DNA of 64,000 bases from Bolinopsis microptera. Lineage: Eukaryota; Ctenophora; Tentaculata; Lobata; Bolinopsidae. The DNA is taken from the NCBI RefSeq assembly GCF_026151205.1, contig NC_087079.1, forward strand, positions 4,545,230 to 4,609,229, in the 5' to 3' direction. Under the pieces are notes generated by a model. It saw nothing but the letters and a program-made list of their open reading frames with translations. It was not told where the DNA came from and did not search any database. Below are positions 24,101 to 37,432 of this stretch, piece after piece (position 1 is the stretch's first letter; each line of letters begins with the position of its first letter). Made by a program: the position numbers and the translations under genes.

Positions 24101-27100
24101 ATTCGTTATTCAAATATAAATGTCATAAAGGCATTTCGTTTAATGTGGGTTTTAAGTTCTGGTGATGATGGGAACCACGCCCTTTGGTGACCACGCCCAT
24201 TTTAGAAAAATAAGTCATACAAATTTCGGAAAACCGTATTTTTTTAGTTTTATTTAATGGTTTTGATGTATAACCCTCTATGAATGAAAGATACTGATTT
24301 TTTGAAAAGAATCAAAATTATATAATAGCAAACAACATATATCACACAACATATATCACACAACATATATCACTGTTTAATACAGCTTCTTCAGATCTTC
24401 TTTAGTCTTCAAGGAATACTTTCGGCAATGTGATTCCACAACGAGCATCAGAACTTAAAACCCACATTAAACGAAATGCCTTTATGACATTTATATTTGA
24501 ATAACGAATCTTAAACAGCCAACATTACTCCTTCATACTAAAAAAGCCGATTCTAGATATTTTACCTGTATAAGAAACCAATAAAATATGGGCGTGGCCG
24601 GAGCGGGACTAAGATGGAAGAGTTGGAACTTTTTTTTGGTGGTATTTGAACCTAGGGATCAACAGATAAGAACATATTGGTAATTATTCAAGAACATTTT
24701 TGTTTTATGAACCGGTCTACTGGTCACATATTTGTACTGGTCACATATTTGTACTGGTCACATATTTGTACTGGTCACATACTGGGCTCCCTTACTGCCC
24801 AGTAAACTTGGCATCATGCCCAATCCGGCTATTATGTAGTAATCTTAAAACTTCATCTTGCGTCCGCGGCCTAATACGATAGAACATCAGTTATAGCTTT
24901 CTAGAGCAGCGCTAATATAATATAATACGTTATCCTGCAGTTGTTGTTAGAGGAAAGAGATAAGAGGAGGGAGCCGGTAATCAACAATCAGAACCCACAG
25001 GTTAACCCCCTACTTTCCTTATCAATATACTGGTTATAGATTGTGCTAAATCATACGGTCTGTTTCTCGCATTAAAGGTCCGATCAGAATAATCCGGCAT
25101 AAATTAGGTAGAAAGTTAGTGTGGGTGAGAAGCTAGTGAAATAACTGTCAAGTGTCATGCTACAGACTTATTATAAGACGAAGTCTCGATACGGTATTAG
25201 GTAAAGCGACCAAGTTTCTACCTATAAACTAACTGTCTTATCTCCCAGTATTCTCAGGACCTTATCAGACTGTTAGAGGACCTGATCAAGGACAGGACCA
25301 GACAGTCTCCCCAACCTCAGCAACTGCCCATCATCAACGTTAACGTGCCTGAACAGGTAAAAATATCTAAATTAATTAGCTTTATGTAATTAATTATGTA
25401 ATTAATGAGCTTTATGAAATGGTAACGTATGTTTGACAGTAGATAACGTATGTTACACCTTGCAATAATTTACTGATAATAGGTATGGTAATTCTGAGTG
25501 TTAGCGTATGTCAAGTTCATAACGCTGCAGAACAACTACTTGCATCACTTCTCCACAGTTTAATTTATCCTTTGCAGGAATCATGCACCACTTTCTTATT
25601 ACTTCATAGGTTCCATATTTTTACTCGGAATATATTATTTCATTAGGTTTGACCGTCTCGGTTGTAATTTGGAGTACGATTTGAGATAAGGCTGTAAGTG
25701 GTTAGCTAGCTCCTGCTCTCCTTGGCAAGGTTCTGTCCCTGTTACAGTTTTAGGGTGTTGGTACAAGGTGTTACTAGGTGTTGGCTAAATCGCACAAATT
25801 CGTGTTAAGCATTAAATTTCAAGCCGTTTGACCTTCTTTATCTTGTCTGCTGAAATTGGACCTGGCCAAATTCGTCCAGATTCAGTTTTAACTAATATAT
25901 AAATTTAATCAGCTGAAATTTCTTATCTTCAAATTTTCTGTCCGGATGTTTGGTGGATTCTATGTAATTAATTGGATCTCCACCTTTAAAGAGGCTACCT
26001 ATGTGTTGAATAGCATTCAGTCCTGCTGTTTCCTAGCATACGAGTCTCCTTCTCGACCTTCTGTACTTTTAGTAACTCACTTTTATACTAACTTTCATGC
26101 CACCAGATATTCCCCTTGAAGCTCTGTGTTAGATCTTAATCATTACCTTACTCATGCCACCAGATATCCCCTTGAAGCTCTGTGTTAGATCTTAATCATT
26201 ACCTTAGATCTTAATCATTACCTTACTCATGCCACCAGATATTCCCTTGAAGCTCTGTGTTAGATCTTAATCATTACCTACTGTAACTCATGCCACCAGA
26301 TATTCACCTGAAGCTCTGTGTTAGATCTTAATCATTACCTTACTCATGCCACCAGAAATTCCCTTGAAGCTCTGTGTTAGATCTTAATCATTACCTTACT
26401 CATGGCCATCTTTTTATATCTCTATATTGTAGACTTTTTTATCAACGAATTGCTGCTGTTTAAATATACAATTTATTGCGCAGGATGAAAGTTCTTTTTC
26501 TTCTTGTCTCATGCTTTGCCCTCTCTCTGGCCCAGTATGGGGACCTCGAAGGCAATGCATTTGAAGTGTTGGAGCAGTCTATGGCCATGGGTATGGAATG
26601 GGTAACATCCTTTATAAAAGAAAATGTGTTGAGTGAGGACGGTACCTCTTTCAACCCGATGGTAAACGGCATGCTGGTCATGGTGGAACCTCAGATCTGC
26701 CCCGTGCAATCAAACCAGTGTTCGTCCGGTGAGAATTGGCTTTTTGGATGCAAATGTGTGAAGGAGTTCCGAGCACTCGGAGATTGCAAAGCAAAGCCGT
26801 GTCAACTCTTCAGGCACTATCGGGAGAGCGGACCTGCTGCCCTCAACAGCTTCCTCAACTCTGAGTCTTATGAAGAAAGGTACCAGATTATCATGAAGTA
26901 CGTGTTTGATCCTATCTCCCGTGCTCTCTGTGAATGTCCGGGTATGATCGGAGCTTCAACAAACTGCGCGAGGAACTACGATGGCACATTGTTCACGTTT
27001 ACACGAATGGATAGAGCTCAATTCGACAGTGTGGTTGAAGAAATTGACTGGAAGGCATTGAAAACGATACTTCACGGCTGGGTTAAGGGAGGTTGTGGCG

Positions 27101-30100
27101 AGAAGAACGGAAAAGACTGCGTTGCAGAGCTCTCCGATATGTTCTCTATTTCTGGCCGTTGGTTGGACAACACCTTTAAAGGAGAAGACAGCTGTCAGTC
27201 CTTGATCAGACTTGAAGAGGAGTTTACTGTGTACATGGAAACTGCTTTTTCCTTCAACATGACCACGGACACAGTCAAGTCGGTGGCAAACCAATTCATG
27301 GATGTGTACAGCGACATGCAAAGGAAATCTCTGTGTGATCCGAGCTGTGCTGCCGAAGTGATGGATAGTTTCTACTCGTGTTGTGTTAAACATTCCATAG
27401 AGGTGACACTGTCCAAGCCTATGAGGAAGAACTACCAGAAGCTTTTCAGGAACATGTGGGGTCTTTTCTCGGAGGAAAAAGTTCCAAACTTGAACAGCGC
27501 GGTCAACAAGTACCTGGCCATGATGGACCTTGATGGCTTCTGTAAAGACCAGACGAACGTGTATGGGGAGAGGAATGAAGAATGCGAATCCCTGGGTGCT
27601 TAAGGAACTGAACTGTTGATATATAATATATATGAGTGGACTTGAAATTAACCTTGGCTGATATACTGAATTTGTGTTCAGTGGACTTCATTTACATAAT
27701 AGAATAAGGCGATATATAAATTCATATAGTATGTTGAAGTTGAATGAGTATGATTTTGGAGATGATTATTTTTGATTGATTATGAAAGGAAAATTCAGTT
27801 TCCCTTTCTTTAAATTTAAAAAATAATTTTCAGAATTTTACACAAAATAACTAAAATGATAAATTTAATATAATATTGTCTATAAATGATTAGAATCTTA
27901 TAATTAGCATCTGATCATGATGTATTCATCGTCTCCTTCTCTTCCAAAAACTAAGAATTAATTGATACCATCAAAAGTGTAATATCAATACCAAAAATGA
28001 ATGGCAGCTAATAATATATATAGTAATCACGATCTGGGGAAACATGGAGTGATACAATGATTGTACGAAAATGTTTCAAAAGTGAAAATGGTAAATAGCT
28101 CATGTCATGAAATATGCTGACATAAAACTGGCTGGCTGAGACTTTTGCCATACACTAAGATTTTATTCACTTGACAGAGAATGGAAAGGCCACAGTATAA
28201 GAGAAACAAAATTGTCTGTTAATTTAAACAAAAGCTGACCACAAACATTCAATAAATTTAACATTTCAGTTTAAGTCACATTATTCCACCAACCAATCCC
28301 GAATCCCACTATTCTACCTAAATCGTTATAATGCAATAAACACAAACACACATAAAAACATTACCGTTTCCAAATATCTCTGGAACTCCGGAGCCGCAAC
28401 GTTTTTGCGTCCTTGAGCCTTGCAACGTTTTTGCGTCCTTGAGCCTTGCAACGTTTTTGCTTCCTTGAGCCTCTTGAACCTGAAGTCTGAATACGTTTCT
28501 GACTGGCTTTGCTCTCATCTGAAGTCGTATTCAATTAGAGGTGCAGGTTCTGAATTCTAAACCTTTGTTTGTGCGCGGCTCATAATGCCACAGTTACGCT
28601 CCGCAAAACAAGCATAACATGCAATGGTAGGTGTTCGCACAAGTTGCACCGCTTGAACCTAGTACCCTAGTACAGAACTTAACACGTGTCGTAACACGTG
28701 GCTTCTGGGATATCTGACAGTTCACTTGAACCTAGTACCCTAGTACAGAACTCACAACTACCAACCTGATATTGCAGAGTTCACCGAGGCGAAGTGCTGA
28801 CGACACAATACTAAGTGAGAGGTACCTGAGAGCCAGCAGTCCTCTGAGAGCCTCCACTCCTGGTCCCACTAAAGTGTAAGTAAACACATGACACGTGCCT
28901 TGTCACTCCTAACACGTGACCATTCAACACGTGACAGGTAACAGGTGACAAGTAACACGTGACAAGTTACTCGTGACAAGTAACACTTGACAAGTAACAC
29001 GTGACAAGTAACACGTGACAAGTAACTCGTGACACGTGACTCATGAATCCTGACCCATAACTCGTGTCTTCTGGGGTATCTGTCAGTTCACTTAACTCTA
29101 AAACAATTGCAGGTACATTCGAGAAGAAGTGGAGTACGATCCAGAAGTTATTCATCTCATCTCCCGTCGCGCTCAGACGGACAGACAAACAGATGGACAA
29201 AATGAGACAATAAATATTAATATCAAAGAAAAGAAAAATAAGCGGAAGCGAGTTGTCATAACTAATGATGTACGTAAACAAATTAAAATATTTGAATGTA
29301 TTCAAATATTTTACATAATAAAATAACATAATGTAAATAACATAAATACTGAATAGGGCCCCATCTTCGAACTTTTGAATCTTGAGAAATCAATTTTCAC
29401 TAAAATCATCACAAAACTCCAAATTGTTCGCAATAACAAAGTAATTTATGATCTATCAACTAATTTGAACCACAGTCGGAGAGTAGTGTGGATGATGTTC
29501 CTGATGTTCTTGTGCTGGACAAGCGAAGGGACAAAGCTACCAATACTAACGTTCATGTTCTTGCTGAGGAGATGCTTAACAAATTTGGTGAGTTTGATCA
29601 TGTTGGTCGGAGGTGATTTGGTGAGTTTGATCATGTTGGTCGGACGTTTTAGAGGTATTGGATAACAGATCTAGCGCGATTACAATTAATTGATTAATTA
29701 ATAATTAATTACATCGACTCGTAATTTTTAAACTTTAAACTGAAAGCACGGATCTTATCTTGAGATAAAGCTGCAAAGTAACCATGGTAACGTGGTGCAA
29801 ACTGTAATTAACTCATTTCATTGCCAATCCTCGCACATGATAATATTATGAACAAAATAAAACATTAAACCATTCTTACACCATTTTTATACCATATCAC
29901 ATTGTTAGTGTGAATAATGCCGGTATCCGAGTCAATAACATCGTTATCAGTCCTAATGGGAGATATTATACCATTTTCAAAGTAATTATCAGTGTTGATG
30001 ATGCCGTTATCTTCAAGCGTTGAATCGAATACGTTATCTGATATTGACAGAGTGTTCATTGGAAGACCTGATTCGGTTTCAGACTCTTCTTCCGATTCTG

Positions 30101-33100
30101 ATGAATCTGAAGATGATGTCGTTTTCCTGGATTTCTTGAAAAAGGGCAGCCTTTTCATCAGCGCTGTTTTTACTTTTGTTAAACGCTCAGAGATTATCGA
30201 TAGAGGTTTTGAGAGCACTTCGCCATAGACCATGGGATTTATCAACGAATTGATGGACAAGACAATAATTGAAAATGATAAATAAAATGTCTGGACGACC
30301 ATAAATCCCATCGAGTGAAGAGCAGCGGCAAGAATAAATGGCACCCAGCAAAAAAGATCCGTTATGATTATGATGGCTATTATTTTATGCGTCTTGTAGC
30401 TCCTTTGCTGAATTTCTGGGTTTTCTTTTCCACAGCTGACCGCATTTTTTCTCAACCTATTAGATGACTGTCTTGCAACACATGTGATAACCAAGAAGGA
30501 GAGTAATATAACCAATACACAAAAGAGGTTTAAGCTCAGAACGGACCAAATGAAAAATCTGTGAGGATCATTGGCAGCAATCATGTATTTAAACAAACAA
30601 ATTTCATTGGTGCCATAGAAATGTCTCTGAGCTTTGTCTCTAACATAATCTGCACTGTTAATGTCATGGGTGAACATACCATGAACCAGGTTATTGATAG
30701 TCCTCCAACTAAACTGGTTGTCCTTACTCCCCCGTATTCTCCCATAGTAAGCGTTCACTACTTTCACATGTTTTGGCTTGTCTGTGAAACCGACAAAAAG
30801 TTTTATTTGTGGTGCATATTTCAATGCCAGAACAAAATAATCTTCAAATGATCCCAGAATCGGAGTCATGGCAACAAGTATCGCGCTTAACACAATAAAC
30901 CAGACCATCGCAACCGTGAATAAAACACTCCTTCTCGTGACCTCTCCGTGCATTCTCAGCATTCTAGAAACTCCCTTAACTTGCAATAAACTGAGCCATG
31001 TCATGGCAAACAGAGAGACTTGAAACCCGAAGGTGCTCAAAACACCAAGTGTTAAGCACAACCTACTGGTCAGCCATTTTGTTTGTTGGGGACAGTAGTC
31101 GTCTCCGTACCAAACAGTGTTTACCATTGAGATCAAGATGAGATAAATACCTATTAGTAAATTTCCTATGCTTATCAAAGCAATTAATATTTTTTTCGAA
31201 CACTTTGCAGCTGCTTTACACCTTCGTAAAGATATTGTAATTTTCGTTATGACCATAAGATTTGCTGCTACTGCAAGTATACCGAGAGTCCATAACAGTT
31301 TTTGTTGGTTCGGGTTTTCTATAATCCTCTTCGTGCAATCAGCATTACACTCATCAGAATGGTCCGAGCAGTCAATATGACTGTCACATTTTCCGGAGAT
31401 AGGAATGTATTTTGGTGACTGTCCTGATGAGCATTTAAAGTTATTGGTACACATTTCCTCGTCAGAACCATCCTCACAATCCTCCTGTAAATCGCACACC
31501 CTGGAGTGTTCAACACACCTTCGGCCGTCTTTACAAACAAAAAAGTTATTCTCAAATTCTCCCGAATAAGATTTCACAAAGAAGGTGAGATAATCATTAT
31601 TAGCAAGAGTCCCCACTCTATCTGCGAACTGAATTGGACAGTGCTCATACCTCGGGGCAGTTTGGAGAGGACAGGGAGAGTTGGGACATCTTCCTAGACA
31701 ACTTCTGTACAGGTACTGCTCACCGAAGGAACCATCACAGTTCATTGTTCCTGATGGTAGAAAGATGTTTGTTCCTGGGGTTACCCCGTAGTAATTGTGA
31801 GCCGGGAAGATGAATTTATCCTTCTTACAGGATGGACGATGGTTCTGTATGTTCTCAAGCCCTTTTGTGCAATACGACATCAATAATATCTTTTCACTTG
31901 ATTTCTGATATATTATTTTGGAAACCGGAATTACCAAATTAGACAATGTCGGGATAGTTCGAGAGACTCGACAGACTTCCAGTTCATTTCCACAAGCCAT
32001 GTCATCAGTACAAATATTTCCATACGAGATATACCCTGGATACTGACGTGGACAAATCATACCATTCTCACAAACATCCCCTCTTTCTACATATCTCATC
32101 AAGACTCCAGTTCCGCAAACTGTCCACATATCAACATCCTCATCAACACCATCAGCACAGTCCTGAACCCCATCCATAATCCAGGACATTGGGAAGGGTG
32201 CTGCGGGGCCCCCTGCTATGGGGCCCCCTGCTGATTCTCTACGGATGCAAGTAGTTCTCTGGGTCATCCTCCTACAAAGAGGTACCATCTCGTCCCCCTC
32301 ATCCGCGCAGTCCCCCACACCGTCACACACCTTGTGTTTGTGTACAGTGCAGTGCCTTGTCACCTCAACACATGAGTCCCCACACGAAGCATCATTCCCA
32401 GTGGGTAACCCCCGTACTCTATCACTGGGTAACGTTACAACCTCTCCACAACCCAGATACTCATCCAGGTCCGTGTTGGTGCAATCCTGTCTACCATTAC
32501 AGAACCATCCCATCTTCCCGAGCGGTTTACTAAGAATACTGAGAGCCTGTGTCTTGGTCTTTACCCTGCACACAAAGTACCCACAGAGAACATGCTGGTT
32601 GTTGGTGATGACCTCGGTGTCCTGTCCCGCTCCGCAGGCCTGGTAGAACCTGGGGTCCTTCTTACAGGCAGCATCAAAGTAGATTGAGTCCGGGGGTGCG
32701 GTTAGTTCGACTAGTCTCCTGTTTGGGAAGTAGTATTGGTGGGAGTTTGGGCATTTGTTGATTTCTAGTTCGTGTTGCCGCTCAATGCAGACTTCTTTTA
32801 TGAAGCCTCGCCGTACTTTATACTCACATGAACCGGCTTTCGCTGCAATGACAGTACTTCAATCAAAACATTCGACTCAAGGAATAGTTTTTCAACAAAA
32901 ATTGTGCTACATGGAATACACATTATGACATTATGATCATAGATTATCTGATCAAGAACAACAATAAATCCTGAAAATTCATCAGTTGCATATTTTTCTT
33001 ACCTTGTAATTTTATCACTTTAGTGCTACGTGTTTTAAGGACCCCTTCAGCGTAATGCGTTAATAGATCTCCAGGTTTGTTTCTACCTGCAAATTATAAA

Positions 33101-36100
33101 TCTATGACCAGCTCGTCCTAAACGATGTAGTAAATTATCGACACCAGCTGATTAAGATGAAAATGTGGACCGTATTCAGTCCTGTATAACCTTCAGTTCA
33201 GGTTGATATCGATTGTCTAGGTAACCTAGGTAAACTAGACAGGATAAATTACCTTTCCCAAGTGCACTGGAACCCAACAATAGAGCAAATAAAAAGATCT
33301 CACGGAACATCGATATTCAATACTGATCTCTGTCCGAAATAAAGCAGCTTCGAAAATCTCATAAGCAATAAACCAACCGACTTTAAAATTAAAGCAAGTC
33401 AGTAAGTCAGTAAATAATTTGCGTTGCAATCCTAAGATGCCTTACGTGCTTAACCGATAGTATGAATATACAAAATACCAGATCTTTGTAACCGGCTAGC
33501 GCAGACACCGGCTAATCAACTCACAAAGGAACACAAAAGAGCAAAAAAAAGCACAAAAGAGCACACACCCACAAAATATGACGATTTGAGAATTTCGTTG
33601 AAGTTTGTAGATCATGATACCAGTCCGCCCTGTGAGAATTCCATCTTAATTATACCTTCTTTTTTTCGTATCGCTAAAGTAAAATAAATGTGGTAAATAA
33701 ATAAAGAGAATTTCTAACAATTTGAGCCGCACCTTGGCTTTGTTTTCGATCGAATGTTCTTACAGAATTGTTTCAGAAAAGTCCACCCAAATGAGGGACG
33801 ATAGGGAAAGAGAAGAAGAGAAACGGAGAAGGAGAAGGTGAAAATAGACAGACTTATCGGTAAATACCACAGTGCACGCTACCACACTACTATTTACAAT
33901 GCAATTTCTAAGCGTATTTGCTGCCTCTTCTGAGTTACTGTCAGATTTGCATTGTTCTGTACATTTGTATTTTTACATAATATAATGAACCTATACCTTG
34001 GTGAATATTTGAAAATCTAGAGACAATTATACGATGATTAAAGGAATGACGTTGGGATGCAGCAATGATATAAATAAACGCTTTTGGTCACCACTTAACT
34101 GGTGCGACCAGTTGTGTGTCACGATCAGTATAACTTCTAATGTTGAAGAGCTGTCAAACTTATATAATATCCTTGGTTAAAACCCTCACATACATTCGCA
34201 TTTCAAAGTTGAAAATGGCATTATTTTTAGCTCAAACTCCGGTACTTATACTATAAAAAGGAAGTTACTGAACATGAACTGTTGCAGACGAAGTGGCGTC
34301 AATAAGACAGGGTATAAGAGAAGCAGCTACCCAGACTACCGATGTGGTGCTGGACTCTGTTCAGAGGAAACTGGATGAGGCTCTCACTCGAACTAATAGC
34401 TTGGTAAGATGCGTGTTCTGTGTGTGACAGTGACGTAAGAGTGACGTAAGAGTGACGCAAGTGATGCAAGAGTGTCGTATTATTATGGGTCACTGACTGT
34501 GACCTTTCCCGTTTCCCTGAACTACATTCTCTCTTTTTTGTACTGTTTTTCGTTGATAAAGTTCTATAAATATCTATAAAGTTCTATTAAGTTCTAAACA
34601 GTTCTATAAAATTCTATAAAGTTCTATAAAGTTCTATAAAGTTCTATAAAGTTCTATAAAGTTCTATAAAGTTCTATAAAGTTCTATAAAGTTCTATAAA
34701 GTTCTATAAAGTTCTATAAAGTTCTATAAAGTTCTATAAAGTTCTATAAAGTTCTATAAAGATCTATAAAGTTCTATAAAGTTCTATAAAGTTCTATAAA
34801 GTTCTATAAAGTTCTATAAAGTTCTATAAAGTTCTATAAAGTTCTATAAAGTTCTATAAAGTTCTATAAAGTTCTATAAAGTTCTATAAAGTTCTATAAA
34901 GTTCTATAAAGTTCTATAAAGTTCTATAAAGTTCTATAAAGTTCTATAAAGTTCTATAAAGTTCTATAAAGTTCTATAAAGTTCTATAAAGTTCTATAAA
35001 GTTCTATAAAGTTCTATAAAGTTCTATAAAGTTCTATAAAGTTCTATAAAGTTCTATAAAGTTCTATAAAGTTCTATAAAGTTCTATAAAGTTCTATAAA
35101 GTTCTATAAAGTTCTATAAAGTTCTATAAAGTTCTATAAAGTTCTATAAAGATCTATAAAGTTCTATAAAGTTCTATAAAGTTCTATAAAGTTCTATAAA
35201 GTTCAATATTCTATGTTCAGGCGTCATGTGGTCACGAGGACCTGATAGCTCACCTGAGATCAGGTGTCACCGCTGCTGAGCGTGAGATTGACATGCTGCG
35301 TGATGTGATCCGAGACAGAGACCTCGACCAGGAAAACGCTCTCACTGAATACAGTCAGTATTAGTAGTACAGTAGTAGTACAGTTAGTAGTACAGTTAGT
35401 AGTAGTAGTACAGTAGTAGTACAGTAGTAGTACTGCAGTAGTAGTACAGTTAGTAGTAGTAGTACAGTAGTAGTACAGTAGTAGTACTGCAGTAGTAGTA
35501 CAGTAGTAGTACAGTAGTAGTACAGTAGTAGTACAGTTAGTAGAACAGTAGTAGTACAGTAGTAGTAGTATCGATCTGCTCAATAGTTGTCGTCATTTGT
35601 TACAATTTTGGAACATTCAGAGTCCACTATGGACATTTTCGGTTATAGACCTGAATCTCAAAGATTTGTTGACATTCATCTAAATTTTGGACTATTCTGT
35701 ATAATACCTGCTGGATTTGCAAGCTCCCAATATATTCTGCAAATACTAAACACCTGATGGTGACTGTGACTCTGTTATTTAACAGTTTGGTCAATTAGCC
35801 ACTGTCTCGTCATACCAAATTCCCCGAATACCTTCCGTTTTTAGCCACTTTACCTTTCTATGAAAGGATTTAATCTACATTTGATTTAAAATCGTAAATT
35901 AGATCGTTGCTGTAGTAACGCGCTATGTTCTGGTTTTAATCAGTTATGGAGACTGGAGAGCCTTGAATTCGATGGTTGGGTGTTAACTTTAGTCTGATGT
36001 TTTCTGAATAGATTGTATTTTGCTTTGTATTTCTGCGTACCAGGTGCTATCTTTGCTGTAATAAAATTCTATATTATATTAAAACTATTTAGAAACTGGT

Positions 36101-36658
36101 TATGATATTATTCTCTTACAGAAAAGTATCCAACTCCATTACTTCAAGCCATTTGCAGAGTGACATTTAGCAAGCCATCAGTATATTTTGTATATAATAG
36201 TGTAATAGTAAGGTGATACTCCAGTACAAATTATACACAGTACTGTTTGTAACGCGCCTGACCTCACATGCCCCATTAATGGAGCCCGTTGCCATGGAAA
36301 CTGTGAACTCTGACATGTTGTCTCACGTTTTAATTTCATCCCCAGCATTATTACCCCATCTCTGATACATGATGCATTGTCCGTTGGTTGATTTGATTCA
36401 CGTCATGCTTTGCAACTCGATCCCTTGGTTTTCATCCAGTAATTCTGTTCAAATACTGGGCGGGATCTGTTTAGCAATAAGTTGTGCAACTCTGTCGATA
36501 CCCGTATTACTACCTCTTTTATTTCTCCCAAGATAAGCTGCTCTTTGTCGGCACTTTGCCTGCTTGTATATGTTGCAAAGATGCGACCTAATTGGCGAAT
36601 GATTAGCTGGTGGCGTGCTGATCCATTAAGGTGCAATGTATTTTGTGTAGAGACTCTT

Positions 36659-36746
<88 letters not shown>

Positions 36747-37400
36747 CTACATAATACTGTGTTGTGTAGAGAGTGCGACATAATAATAATATGTTGTGTA
36801 GAGACCTGTAATGTGTTCTTATTCTGTTGATTAGTAGGATGAGGTGTAATGTACTAGAGGAGCTGTTGTTGTAATGTGTGCTTGTTACCGGGCTGTGGTA
36901 CATTATGCGCATCAGCTCTCCCTTCTTCTTGCTCTTGTATTGTGTAGAACCTAGTGCATGATTATCACCCTTAGATCTAGTGAAATACAAGACGTGTTGG
37001 TTAGGTTGCTAGATAGCAATATATTGGAGTTTATACTAAGTTTCCATTTCATTAATCCATCTGGTGCTCTTATATTTGTGGCCCTTATCAGAGTTCTTAT
37101 TGACAAGCAATACATGGCTAATGACCGTTGTGAGATTTTCTGACTCTCTAACTTTCTGTTCTGCGCATTGTTTGTTTGATCTCTCAAAAGCTTGTTTCAA
37201 AGATAATGCTTTTATTCGTTTGAATGTGTATATCTAAAAGTTTGTTTGCAGCGATAGGAATTTTGTTAGTTGTCAACTGAGAAAGATGGCTGCTGCTCGG
37301 CAAAAGGGCCAGCATGTCATAAGAACGAGTAAGTCTCCAGAGAATTGTACTCAGCAAGCCATTACATCCTTTTTCCCCACATTAATGCTCTGGATGGTTA

Positions 37401-37432
<32 letters not shown>

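Noticed and set aside
29341-29665. 96-codon plus-strand frame at 29375
   Set aside because: It overlaps centriolin exon 22 in another frame and has no independent support.
35260-35583. 107-codon minus-strand open frame rich in Leu/Tyr/Cys
   Set aside because: It is a translation of the AGTAGTACAG repeat array.
36122-36234. Exon-like sequence after TTCTCTTACAG in intron 24
   Set aside because: The frame ends at TGA, has no coiled-coil character, and exon 24 joins exon 25 (37845) in phase without it.
36403-36990. 195-codon minus-strand open frame
   Set aside because: Its core is the (GA)n tract read as Ser-Leu, with no domain or splice support.
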